Source of the DNA: Lachnoanaerobaculum sanguinis | GTDB lineage: Bacteria; Bacillota; Clostridia; Lachnospirales; Lachnospiraceae | Assembly: GCF_033242365.1 (NCBI RefSeq) | Contig: NZ_BTHK01000003.1 | Span: 148,337 to 212,336 of the forward strand | DNA: 64,000 bases | Direction: 5' to 3' | Part shown: one piece after another, positions 8,988-17,770 of the stretch | Position numbering within the stretch: position 1 is the first letter of the stretch | Layout of the letters: each line of letters starts with the position of its first letter | Translations under genes and position numbers: made by a program | The notes under the pieces: generated by a model | The model's database searches: none | What the model saw: only the letters and a program-made list of their open reading frames with translations | What the model was told of the DNA's origin: nothing

Positions 8988-11984
8988 GTGATGAATAAAG
9001 AGAATGAAAATAAAACTCCCGAGAAAAGCTCCAAGTCACCCGGATCAAGAAAAAAGAAATATATAAACAAATTTATATTTCAGGCTGTAAAGACATTTTT
9101 TCTTGCACTGCTTGTAGTGACCGTTCTTGGAGGTGCCATGGCGGTAGGCATGATAAAGGGTATTATAGACAATGCTCCTGATGTGGACGTTGACAGTATT
9201 GTTCCTTTAGGATATGCCACCACGGTATACAATGCATCCGGTCAGGTTACCGATACTCTGGTAATGGCGGGTTCAAACCGTGAAGAGGTAACTTATGACG
9301 AACTTCCAAAAGTTCTTATTGACGCTTTTGTGGCAATAGAGGACTCCAGATTTTGGAAGCATAACGGAATAGATACCAGAGCTATACTCAGAGCGGTCAG
9401 CGGTGTAATAACCGGAAACAGTTCTTCAGGCGGCGGCTCCACCATAACACAGCAGCTTATAAAGAATAATGTGTTCAACGGCGGTAGAGAAAGAAGTTTC
9501 GGAGAAAAGGTAGAAAGAAAATTTCAGGAAATGTATCTTGCCGTAAAGCTTGAAAAACAGATGGATAAAAAGTTGATACTTACAAATTATCTGAATACCA
9601 TCAACCTTGGAAGCAACTCACTGGGAGTAAAAGTTGCCGCAAGAAGGTACTTCGGAAAGGAAGTATCCGATTTAACTCTTTCTGAAGCCACTGTAATAGC
9701 CGGTATAACAAAGGGTCCTACCAAGTACAACCCTATTACCGGTCAGGAGGCAAATTCCGAAAGAAGAAAAATAATACTTCAATATATGTATGAGCAGGGG
9801 TATATCACAAAGGAGCAGCAGGAGGAGGCTCTTGCAGATGATGTGTATTCAAGAATCCAAAATATAAATACGCTTGCAAAGGAGAAAAATAATCACTACA
9901 GCTATTTTACAGATGCTTTAATTTCACAGGTTACATCTGCATTTATAAATGAACTGGGATATACCGAAACTCAAGCTCATAATCTTTTGTACAGCGGAGG
10001 TCTCTCAATATATACCACTCAGGATCCTTCACTTCAGCAGATTGTAGACAGCGAAGTCAACAATCCTGAAAACTATCCTGATACAAAGTATGCACTGGAA
10101 TACAGACTTACAGTCACAGACAGTGAAAAGAACACACATAATTATTCCGAAAAGGATATTAACAAATACCATTCAGATGTGCTTCACGACGGCTTCAACG
10201 GACTTTATACCACTGAAGATGCCGCAAAAGCGGATGCTGAAAGCTATAAAGCCACAGTGGTTAAAGATGGCGATACAGTAGTAGGTGAAAGTGTAAAAAC
10301 TGTTTTGGAGCCTCAGGTTTCCTTTGTTCTTATGGATCAAAAAACCGGTGCCGTAAAAGCTATAAACGGAGGTAGAGGTGAAAAAACATCTTCTCTTTCT
10401 CTAAACAGAGCTACAAATACTACCAGACAGCCGGGTTCAACTTTTAAGGTAATATCATCATTTGCACCTGCGCTTGATACCAGCGGTGATACTTTGGCTA
10501 CAACCTATTATGATGCCGAATATACAATAGGAGAAAAAACTTTCCAAAACTGGTATGACAAGCAGGGATATATGGGCTGGTCAAGTATTCGTGACGGTAT
10601 CATATATTCTATGAATATAGTTGCATTAAAAACACTTATGGAAACTGTAACACCGAGAGTCGGCGTACAGTATGCCAAGGACTTCGGTATCAGCACTCTT
10701 ACCGATCAGGACTACAATGCATCCCTTGCACTCGGAGGTCTTACAAAGGGTGTTACAAACCTTGAACTTACAGGTGCCTTTGCAACAATAGCAAATCAAG
10801 GTGTATATACAAAGCCGGTCTTCTTTACAAAGATTGTGGACCACAACGGAAAAACCTTGATTGATAATACTGCTCCACAGAATCACAGAGTTATAAAAGA
10901 CTCAACCGCATTCCTTCTTACAGATGCTATGGCGGCATCTACAGAGAACAACAGAAAGTTTGCAAGCAGCGGAATAAATATAAATTCCACATCTACCAGA
11001 GCTCATCTCGATAATATGAGTGTAGCAGGTAAGTCAGGTACAACTTCCAAGAATGTGGACGTATGGTTTGTAGGATTTACACCATATTATACTGCAGGAG
11101 TATGGGCAGGATGTGATGAAAACCAAACTCTTTCAGACAATGGAGGTACAAGCTTCCACAAGGATATATGGCGAAAGATAATGACTAAAGTTTCAGAGGG
11201 TTCCGAGGATATAGGATTCCCCGTTCCCGATTCCGTTGAAACCGCCGTTGTCTGCCGAAAGTCCGGAAAACTTCCTATCCCCGGAGTTTGTGACCACGAC
11301 CCTCGCGGCGATTCCACATATACGGAATATTTTGCCAAAGGAACGGTACCTACAGAAGTATGCGATCACCATACTACAGTAACGGTATGTAGTGAAAGCG
11401 GTCTTTTGCCTACTGCAAACTGCCCGACTACAGTTACAAAGGTTGCACTTATAGTTCCAAGCGGACAGTCAAATACCGATGATTCACAGTATGCGGTACC
11501 TACGGCAACATGCACCATCCATGGCGGACCGAGTCAAATTATCGATCCTAATGCACCTACGGCAAATGACGGAGACGACGCCGGAGTCGGCGTGTCTCCA
11601 AGGGCAAGTGTAAATCATCCGGTTGTAAATCCGAAACAAAATAATGTAACTGTCGGTGTAGCACCGAACGGAGATGTTGTCGGAGCGGCACCGGGAAGTA
11701 ATTCATCCAGCCAATCACCTAATACAATTGTTGCACCGACTAAGGCAAACTCAAACAGTTCAAAACCTAAGAGGCAGCCTTCAGAAATAAAAATTCCTGA
11801 AACTACTACGGCCTCACCTATAAAAACAGGTCCTTCTTCAAAAGAACCTGATGATTCTGACGTATTACACGGTCCCGGAGTTACTCCGACCACTGAAGCA
11901 CCACGTTCAGGCCCCGGTGCTCATATGTCCACCGAAGGCCCCGGAGGCCAAGGTTCTCCGGTACTTATAGGGCCCGGACAATAA
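8988..11984 (+). CDS. Class A penicillin-binding protein (PBP1A-type)
   Basis: Bifunctional peptidoglycan glycosyltransferase/transpeptidase, 998 residues. A cytoplasmic basic tail is followed by one membrane anchor (~35-58), then the GT51 domain with catalytic Glu118 in VAIEDSRFWKHNGID. The transpeptidase has Ser484 in STFK, Ser541 in SMN and the Lys682 KSGT triad. The last ~230 residues contain CxxSG-like repeats, then a Pro/Thr/Ser/Gly-rich low-complexity tail ending in PGPG-type motifs that probably spans or binds the wall. The frame opens with GTG at 8988, but the next codon is ATG (8991) and is better spaced from AAAGGA. It is monocistronic with a strong terminator. Confidence 0.96.
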   Translation: MMNKENENKTPEKSSKSPGSRKKKYINKFIFQAVKTFFLALLVVTVLGGAMAVGMIKGIIDNAPDVDVDSIVPLGYATTVYNASGQVTDTLVMAGSNREEVTYDELPKVLIDAFVAIEDSRFWKHNGIDTRAILRAVSGVITGNSSSGGGSTITQQLIKNNVFNGGRERSFGEKVERKFQEMYLAVKLEKQMDKKLILTNYLNTINLGSNSLGVKVAARRYFGKEVSDLTLSEATVIAGITKGPTKYNPITGQEANSERRKIILQYMYEQGYITKEQQEEALADDVYSRIQNINTLAKEKNNHYSYFTDALISQVTSAFINELGYTETQAHNLLYSGGLSIYTTQDPSLQQIVDSEVNNPENYPDTKYALEYRLTVTDSEKNTHNYSEKDINKYHSDVLHDGFNGLYTTEDAAKADAESYKATVVKDGDTVVGESVKTVLEPQVSFVLMDQKTGAVKAINGGRGEKTSSLSLNRATNTTRQPGSTFKVISSFAPALDTSGDTLATTYYDAEYTIGEKTFQNWYDKQGYMGWSSIRDGIIYSMNIVALKTLMETVTPRVGVQYAKDFGISTLTDQDYNASLALGGLTKGVTNLELTGAFATIANQGVYTKPVFFTKIVDHNGKTLIDNTAPQNHRVIKDSTAFLLTDAMAASTENNRKFASSGININSTSTRAHLDNMSVAGKSGTTSKNVDVWFVGFTPYYTAGVWAGCDENQTLSDNGGTSFHKDIWRKIMTKVSEGSEDIGFPVPDSVETAVVCRKSGKLPIPGVCDHDPRGDSTYTEYFAKGTVPTEVCDHHTTVTVCSESGLLPTANCPTTVTKVALIVPSGQSNTDDSQYAVPTATCTIHGGPSQIIDPNAPTANDGDDAGVGVSPRASVNHPVVNPKQNNVTVGVAPNGDVVGAAPGSNSSSQSPNTIVAPTKANSNSSKPKRQPSEIKIPETTTASPIKTGPSSKEPDDSDVLHGPGVTPTTEAPRSGPGAHMSTEGPGGQGSPVLIGPGQ

Positions 11985-11993
11985 TATTCAAAC

Positions 11994-12032
11994 AAAAAAG
12001 TGAGCTCTACAATTTGTAGAGCTCACTTTTTT
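11994..12032. terminator. Bidirectional terminator between PBP gene and ABC operon
   Basis: A 12-bp perfect stem (GTGAGCTCTACA / TGTAGAGCTCAC) is flanked by an A run on the left and a T run on the right. It serves the convergent genes on both strands; the last stop codon of the minus-strand ATPase gene lies at its right edge. Confidence 0.95.
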
Positions 12033-12822
12033 ATTCACCTAAAATCATCTTGTCGGTCAATACCGCATCCGTTCCGGAATACAATTCCATTATATCTGAA
12101 ACCGTCATATTCTTTCTCATATCGCCTTCAAGAACTTTTAAAATACTTCCGTTATTCATAACTATTGTTTTATTTCCGAAATGCAAGGCATCTTTGATAT
12201 TATGTGTAATCATCAAGGTTGTAATATTATTTTCGGTTACTATCCTGTTAGTTATTTCCATTATCTTCTTACTGGTCTTGGGATCAAGAGCTGCAGTATG
12301 CTCATCAAGTAACAGAAGTTCAGGTGTTTCCATGGTAGCCATTAAAAGCGTCAGTGCCTGTCTTTGTCCTCCGCTAAGCCCTCCGACTTCATTTTTCAAT
12401 CTGTGCTCAAGCCCCAAGCCAAGTTTTGTGCATACAGATTTGAAATACTCTCTGTCACTTCTTCTTACTCCAAGCCCGAATCTCACCTTTTTACCACGGC
12501 TGTATGCCAGTCCCATATTTTCTTCTATTGTCATATGAGGTGCTGTACCCTTTAAAGGATCCTGATACAGTCTGCCTATGAATCTTGCTCTTTTATGCTC
12601 CTTCATATATGTGATATCAAGGCCGTTATTATATATTCTTCCACTCTCCACTTCTATATTGCCTGCTATCGCGTTTAACATAGTGGATTTTCCTGCACCG
12701 TTACTGCCTATTACAGTTACAAAATCTCCGTCATTTAATTTAAGATTCAAATCACGTAAGGCTTTTTTCTCATTTACGGTGTCCTTATTAAATATTACAT
12801 TAACATTTTTAATTTCCAGCAT
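12031..12822 (-). CDS. ABC transporter ATPase, TrpZ-like (aromatic amino acid uptake)
   Basis: 263-residue nucleotide-binding subunit with Walker A GSNGAGKST, Q-loop in RLYQDPLKGT, signature GGLSGGQRQAL, Walker B LLLLDEHTAALDP and switch His in MITHNIKDALH. The signature and 'DEHTAALDP' are typical of the ATPase paired with ABC_sub_bind lipoproteins. It ends the three-gene operon of lipoprotein, permease and ATPase, overlapping the permease gene by 14 bases. The T-box upstream implies uptake of an amino acid or precursor matched to the sensed tRNA. Confidence 0.9.
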   Translation of the reverse strand: MLEIKNVNVIFNKDTVNEKKALRDLNLKLNDGDFVTVIGSNGAGKSTMLNAIAGNIEVESGRIYNNGLDITYMKEHKRARFIGRLYQDPLKGTAPHMTIEENMGLAYSRGKKVRFGLGVRRSDREYFKSVCTKLGLGLEHRLKNEVGGLSGGQRQALTLLMATMETPELLLLDEHTAALDPKTSKKIMEITNRIVTENNITTLMITHNIKDALHFGNKTIVMNNGSILKVLEGDMRKNMTVSDIMELYSGTDAVLTDKMILGE

Positions 12823-13708
12823 GTATCTTTCTCCATCTTACAATTGTAGGCTTTATCAAAGGTATGCTTATTGCGATAACAACTATTACCGCTGAGAAGA
12901 GCTTTAAATATATGGCAGGAAGCCCAAGTCCGAATGCTACCGCAAGCATTATACGATATATTATCGCACCTACTACCACGGCAATCAAATGTCTTAACAT
13001 CCCTCTTTTTCCTATAACAGTCTCTCCGATTATGATACTTGCAAGTCCAAGTACCAGCATTCCGGTTCCTACTCCATGTGTAGCTGTCATATTGTACTGT
13101 GCATATATTGCGCCGGAGAAGGCTACTATAAGATTACAAAGTGCAAATCCCAGTATTTTCATAGCATCGGTATTTATACTTGAACTTCTTACCATTGCCT
13201 CATTATCACCGGTAGCTCTAAGAGAAAGTCCTATCTGAGTCATTAAAAACAACTTTAATGCGGCTACCAAAACAACAACAATTATAAACAGTAAAATCAA
13301 CTTTCCTATATCGGTTGTACCTATAAAAAACTTTCCTTCAAAAGGAGTAAATACAGTCTTTTCACCGTAGAAGAAAACACTTGGCTTATCACCCATTACA
13401 AAGAGATTTATAGAATACAGGCCTGTCATTGTAAGTATTCCTGCCAATATAGCATGGATTTTCAATTTTGTATGAAGTATGCCTGTGACAATGCCTGCAA
13501 TCATTCCGCCTAAGGCACCCATTAAAAGTCCCATAGCCGGATTTTTAGCTACAGACCATATAGCACTGTAAGCCAGGCCTGTAACAAAACTTCCGTCCAC
13601 CGTCAAATCCGGCAGGTCCAAAATTCTGAAAGCTATAAATAATCCCAGTGATAATATTGCAAATATCAGTCCAAGTTCAATACTACCAAGTAATGTTGAT
13701 AATGTCAT
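12809..13708 (-). CDS. ABC transporter permease, TrpY-like (BPD_transp_2 type)
   Basis: 299 residues with about eight or nine transmembrane helices of the LivH/LivM-like permease family. The conserved RILDLPDLTVDGSFVTG near residue 28 and the cytoplasmic RATGDNEAMVRSS loop, which contacts the ATPase, are characteristic. It forms the membrane channel for the amino acid delivered by the upstream lipoprotein and lies 8 bases after it. Confidence 0.92.
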   Translation of the reverse strand: MTLSTLLGSIELGLIFAILSLGLFIAFRILDLPDLTVDGSFVTGLAYSAIWSVAKNPAMGLLMGALGGMIAGIVTGILHTKLKIHAILAGILTMTGLYSINLFVMGDKPSVFFYGEKTVFTPFEGKFFIGTTDIGKLILLFIIVVVLVAALKLFLMTQIGLSLRATGDNEAMVRSSSINTDAMKILGFALCNLIVAFSGAIYAQYNMTATHGVGTGMLVLGLASIIIGETVIGKRGMLRHLIAVVVGAIIYRIMLAVAFGLGLPAIYLKLFSAVIVVIAISIPLIKPTIVRWRKIHAGN

Positions 13709-13716
13709 TTTTACTC

Positions 13717-14784
13717 CTATTTATTTGATTTAATCTCGACAAATTTCTTGTCTGTTTTGATGCTCTCAGGTATCTCAATACCGAGTGCGGCAGCTGTATC
13801 TGTATTTACATAGATAAACAAATCATCCTTAAATACTTTTACAGGGATTTCATTTACAGATTTTCCCTTAAGTATTTCATCCACCATCTTGGCTGTTTCT
13901 TTTCCGAGATCTGTATAGTCAATACCCACTGTAGCAAGACCGCCGTCCATTACCATAGAGTCGGCACCTACATATATAGGCTTTTTAGCCTTTATTGCCT
14001 CTGATGTAAGTATAGGCATAGCCTCTGCAACAGTATTGTCGTTTGATACAAATATCATATCCACTTTTTCAAAAAGTGATGCTGCTGCTGTTTGAAGGTC
14101 GGCACTTGTTGAAATACTTACTGTTTCAAGCTCAAGATTTTTCTCTTTTACATAGTTTTCCAGTAATCCGAGATTAGTTACAGAATTGTCCTCTCCGGGA
14201 TTGTATATAAAGCCTACCTTCTTTACATCAGGAGTAATTTGAAGTGCCAGATCCATTATCTTATCAATCTGTACTGCATCACTTGTTCCTGTCATTCCCT
14301 TGTCAGGAGCATTCATATCTGTAAGTATTCCTGCACCTATGGGATCTGTAACTGCAGAGAAAACTACAGGTGTTGACTTTGTTAAACTCATAGCTCCCTG
14401 TGCTACAGGTGTAGCAATACCTACCACAACATCCTGCTTATCACCCTCAAATCCCTGAACTATACTTGTGATATTTGACATATCTCCCTGTGCATTTTGG
14501 AATGTTATCTTAACATTCTCACCGTCCACATATCCCAGGTTCTTTAACTCATCTTTAAATGAATTATATATTATATCAAGCGACTTATGCTCAACCAGCT
14601 GAATCACTCCGATTTTTTTCATCTCCGTGCTGTCTGAAGTCTGCGCTTTTGCACTCTCTGCAGCACTGCTGTCTGCTGCTGTAGTTTCCGTATTAGTGCT
14701 CTGCGCCGTATCAGCCTTCGGTGTACATCCTGCCATCAAAGCCGCACCTATTGCAATAATTCCAAGTTTCTTTATTAAATTCAT
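13717..14784 (-). CDS. Substrate-binding lipoprotein, TrpX-like (ABC_sub_bind)
   Basis: 355 residues. A lipoprotein signal ends in ALMAGC (Cys20 lipidated), a Ser/Thr/Ala-rich linker of ~35 residues follows, and then a two-lobe periplasmic-binding-type domain of the ABC_sub_bind family starts at KKIGVIQLVEHKSLD and includes FVSNDNTVAEAMP. Relatives bind tryptophan, tyrosine or phenylalanine. It is the first gene after the T-box leader (58 bases from terminator to ATG), so its expression should respond to tRNA charging. Which amino acid depends on the specifier codon discussed under the T-box. Confidence 0.92.
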   Translation of the reverse strand: MNLIKKLGIIAIGAALMAGCTPKADTAQSTNTETTAADSSAAESAKAQTSDSTEMKKIGVIQLVEHKSLDIIYNSFKDELKNLGYVDGENVKITFQNAQGDMSNITSIVQGFEGDKQDVVVGIATPVAQGAMSLTKSTPVVFSAVTDPIGAGILTDMNAPDKGMTGTSDAVQIDKIMDLALQITPDVKKVGFIYNPGEDNSVTNLGLLENYVKEKNLELETVSISTSADLQTAAASLFEKVDMIFVSNDNTVAEAMPILTSEAIKAKKPIYVGADSMVMDGGLATVGIDYTDLGKETAKMVDEILKGKSVNEIPVKVFKDDLFIYVNTDTAAALGIEIPESIKTDKKFVEIKSNK

Positions 14785-14842
14785 CTTCTCCTCCTTAAGG
14801 CATTCGATATAGAGATATATTTACCGACAGTGACCTTTGCAC

Positions 14843-15090
14843 AAAAAAACGCAGGCCCTCTTATCCAAAGGACAAGCAAAGCCTGCGGTACCACCTTCAT
14901 TAGTAAAAATACTCTCTCTAAAAAAATGCCGACACATTTTCTGCCCGGTAACGGGAGCACCCGTCTTAGCTACTTGTTTCCTTTCACCTCGCCCTCATGG
15001 GTCCATATTAAAATCGTCATCCCTATCGGTTCTCAGCACCTCCGACTCTCTGTGAGTAACTAATTTCTTTTCTCCCAATCAACGGTTTTA
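14843..15090 (-). ncRNA. T-box riboswitch leader of the TrpXYZ-like operon
   Basis: On the minus strand the leader shows the Stem I AGAGAG bulge followed by the apical TCGG-GGTGCTGAGAA-CCGA hairpin, a specifier region near 15003, the conserved AAGTAGC linker and Stem III, and the T-box acceptor core GGTGGTACCGC (14885-14895). A terminator follows in which CGCAGGC pairs with GCCTGCG before seven Ts (14843-14887); its 5' arm overlaps the T-box core, giving mutually exclusive antiterminator and terminator. By analogy with other leaders, in which the specifier directly precedes ACC, the codon is UGG (Trp, 15003-15005); UAU (Tyr, 15005-15007) is the alternative register. Confidence 0.93.
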
Positions 15091-15094
15091 TTAA

Positions 15095-15123
15095 TTTATA
15101 CTGTAAAAACTTAAAATTGTCAA
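15095..15123 (-). promoter_or_regulatory. Promoter of the T-box-controlled operon
   Basis: On the minus strand a perfect TTGACA is separated by 17 bases from TATAAA. It lies directly upstream of the T-box leader. Confidence 0.88.
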
Positions 15124-15139
15124 CATTTACCACTAGAAT

Positions 15140-16489
15140 TTATGCATTTATTTTCCTAAAAAATTTCACTATAAGCGGCATTACAATAATAAATGAAATA
15201 ATATCCGCCACCGGTTGTGCAAGCTGTATCCCGTATATTCCAAGAAATTTCGGCAATATAAGCACCATAGGAACAAATGTAATACCGCTTCTTAAAAACG
15301 AGGCTATTGATGAAGCCAGATTCTCTCCCGCTCCCTGAAACATCATACTGGCGGCAAGCGTAATAGGCGATAAAAATAAAACCACACATTGTGCTCTTAA
15401 GGCAAAGGTTCCAATATTTATAACATCGGCATCATCTCTGAATAAACCTATTATATGTCCTGAAAATATAAGTGAGACAACACTTAAAATTCCTATTATT
15501 ATCATACTGAGTCCACAGCAAAATACAAAAGCCCTCTTCATACGCTTAAACTTCTTTGCACCGTAGTTAAAAGCCGATACGGGTTGAAATCCCTGTGAAA
15601 TTCCAAGTGCAACTGCAAATATAAAATTACATACTCTGCCGACAATACTCATAGCCGCAATGGCCGCGTCACCATAAGGCATGGACATATAGTTTAAAAC
15701 CATAGTTGAAACACTCATCATTCCCTGTCTTATCAGACTCGGAAAGCCCGTCTCCAATATATTTACAATATCCTTTGCATCCTTTGATACTGCTGATAGT
15801 CTAAGCCTGGAAACGGTTCTTTCTCCACCGAACATCGCAAGCAATACAAAAAAGCTTATAACCTGTGAAACCGCAGTTGAGATGCCTGCCCCCAAAGTAC
15901 CCATATTAAATACAAATATAAATATCGGGTCTCCGATAATATTTAATACTCCACCAAGAGTAAGACCTACCATTGCAAGTGCAGCTTTACCCTCATATCT
16001 CAGAACATTATTCAGCACACAGCTTCCTGTCATAAAAGGAGCTGAAAGAAGTATACAGATACCGTAGCTCTTTGCATAGGGCATTATCGTATCGGTACTT
16101 CCCATCAGTCTAAGCAAAGGCTCCATAAATACTATGCCGAAGATCATTATAAGCACACCCAAAACAAGTGACATAAAAAATCCTGTAGATGCAAACTTTA
16201 TGGCCTCATCGTCCTGTTTATTTCCAAGCTTTCTGGATATATTTGAGCCGCAACCGTGACCGCACATAAATCCGAGTGCCTGATTTATCGTCATCAAAGA
16301 GAATACTATACCTATAGCGGCAGAAGCACTGGTTCCGAGCTTTCCGACAAAAAATGTATCCGCCATATTGTAAATATTCGTTACAAGCATACTTATGATA
16401 GTGGGAATGCTGAGCCGTAAAATCAGTTTTTCTACAGGAGTCTCTGTCATTTCCCTGTACTGCCTGTCTAGGGCATTCATATTTTCCAT
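15140..16489 (-). CDS. MATE-family efflux transporter
   Basis: 449 residues with twelve predicted transmembrane helices in the two-bundle MATE arrangement. It starts with the family-typical ETPVEKLILRLSIPTIISMLVTNIYNMADTFF-like region (residues ~16-47) and repeats the pattern in the second half (FPSLIRQGMMSVSTMVLN). It probably exports cationic compounds in exchange for Na+ or H+. It is the last gene of the long cdaA-pts operon, only three bases after the Wzy-like gene, which may be co-transcription without a shared function. The substrate is unknown. Confidence 0.93.
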   Translation of the reverse strand: MENMNALDRQYREMTETPVEKLILRLSIPTIISMLVTNIYNMADTFFVGKLGTSASAAIGIVFSLMTINQALGFMCGHGCGSNISRKLGNKQDDEAIKFASTGFFMSLVLGVLIMIFGIVFMEPLLRLMGSTDTIMPYAKSYGICILLSAPFMTGSCVLNNVLRYEGKAALAMVGLTLGGVLNIIGDPIFIFVFNMGTLGAGISTAVSQVISFFVLLAMFGGERTVSRLRLSAVSKDAKDIVNILETGFPSLIRQGMMSVSTMVLNYMSMPYGDAAIAAMSIVGRVCNFIFAVALGISQGFQPVSAFNYGAKKFKRMKRAFVFCCGLSMIIIGILSVVSLIFSGHIIGLFRDDADVINIGTFALRAQCVVLFLSPITLAASMMFQGAGENLASSIASFLRSGITFVPMVLILPKFLGIYGIQLAQPVADIISFIIVMPLIVKFFRKINA

Positions 16490-16492
16490 AAG

Positions 16493-17770
16493 CTACCTAC
16501 CTTTCTGCTCACATATAAAAAATATCGACATTGTCACTATAAAATAAAACCATGTGGCAGGATTTGAAAACCATGTAGTGAAAAATGAAAGCGCAAGATA
16601 AATAAATACTTGTGCATATATAATGTAGAATGTTGCATGCCTTGTACTTCTAATCAATTTCTCAAAGAAATAACCGATGCAGCCAAGTGCCGTGGAAAAT
16701 ACGGCAACACCTGCTATTCCGAAGTCATAAAAGGCATCATAAAATAATGTCACTGTTGTAAGTTCAGTTTTATTTACAAAAATAGGGAAGTCCACTATCT
16801 TCGGATATATAAACTTAATTCCGGTAAGTGCCCAAAGAGGAAACAGCCCCTTTAACCCGAAGCTGTATTTCGGCAATTCCTTTATCAAAGTATCCAAATT
16901 GTCATAATTATTTGCAATATAAATATATGGCTGACTTATAAATATAGGCAGATTATATTTCATTTCAAATATACCGTTAAGATACTCCACATTATGGCTT
17001 CTTGCCACAGAAAGCAATAAATATACCGGAACGATAAATACTATAACGCTCACAAAATATACAGGTCTTATCCTTTCCCTCTTTAATATAAGTAAGGTTA
17101 CAAAGGCAAGAAGCACAGCAAACATAAACTGAAATCTTGATACACAAAGTATCGGTATCGCCATAGCAATAATATTTGCTAAAACCAAAAATATTATCTT
17201 TATAATCCCAAGTCTGCTCTCTTCATTTAAGTAGACAATACTGAAAGCCGGCACCAAAATACAGCTTACTGTAAAGTAATGTACTCCAGAAATATGAAAA
17301 TAAGAGTATGCATGAGGAACACCTTTTTCAAAAAGAGGAATAAAGTCCAGTACAATGGCCTCTATATTAAAAGCTGTCAAAGATGTGAGCGCAAGTATAA
17401 TGATACATGCATACATCATATCTTCATTGCTTCTTTCAAGCACTCTCTCTCCGTTTGAATAAGGATTCCCCTTAATCGCCTTCAATATTTCAAATACAAT
17501 ATAAAAACATCCGAAGGCCAGACAAAAGCAGATCCATGTGGTATCTCCCCATGGTTTTGCAAGGTATGAAAGCTTCATAGCTGCAAGACCCTCACCGCCG
17601 ATAAACGCCAGTGCAAAAACACCTCTAAGATTTACCAATGATTTTGAGTATCTGTATTCCTTAATATACAGATATAATGCCGCCAAAATTAGAACAAACC
17701 CGGACAGGGCATAACGCTCCATCCGGGATAATACATACGCTAATAAACTGCAAACAGTGTATATTAACAT
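16493..17770 (-). CDS. Polytopic membrane protein, O-antigen polymerase-like
   Basis: 425 residues with about eleven or twelve transmembrane helices and a long extracytoplasmic loop in the second half (~residues 250-340). This is the topology of oligosaccharide repeat-unit polymerases (Wzy/EpsG/O-antigen-polymerase type). No conserved motif can be read with certainty, so the assignment rests on topology and length. Its start overlaps the ptsI stop by seven bases. No glycosyltransferase lies beside it; the glycan locus is 6 kb upstream. Confidence 0.55.
   Translation of the reverse strand: MLIYTVCSLLAYVLSRMERYALSGFVLILAALYLYIKEYRYSKSLVNLRGVFALAFIGGEGLAAMKLSYLAKPWGDTTWICFCLAFGCFYIVFEILKAIKGNPYSNGERVLERSNEDMMYACIIILALTSLTAFNIEAIVLDFIPLFEKGVPHAYSYFHISGVHYFTVSCILVPAFSIVYLNEESRLGIIKIIFLVLANIIAMAIPILCVSRFQFMFAVLLAFVTLLILKRERIRPVYFVSVIVFIVPVYLLLSVARSHNVEYLNGIFEMKYNLPIFISQPYIYIANNYDNLDTLIKELPKYSFGLKGLFPLWALTGIKFIYPKIVDFPIFVNKTELTTVTLFYDAFYDFGIAGVAVFSTALGCIGYFFEKLIRSTRHATFYIIYAQVFIYLALSFFTTWFSNPATWFYFIVTMSIFFICEQKGR

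Noticed and set aside
9293..9478. Opposite-strand and other short open frames inside typA, the PBP gene and the large MucBP gene
   Set aside because: They follow the codon pattern of the well-supported genes on the other strand and have no RBS or recognisable domains.
14830..15063. Plus-strand open frames over the transporter leader
   Set aside because: The region is fully explained by the minus-strand T-box RNA; the frames have no RBS and no recognisable protein.
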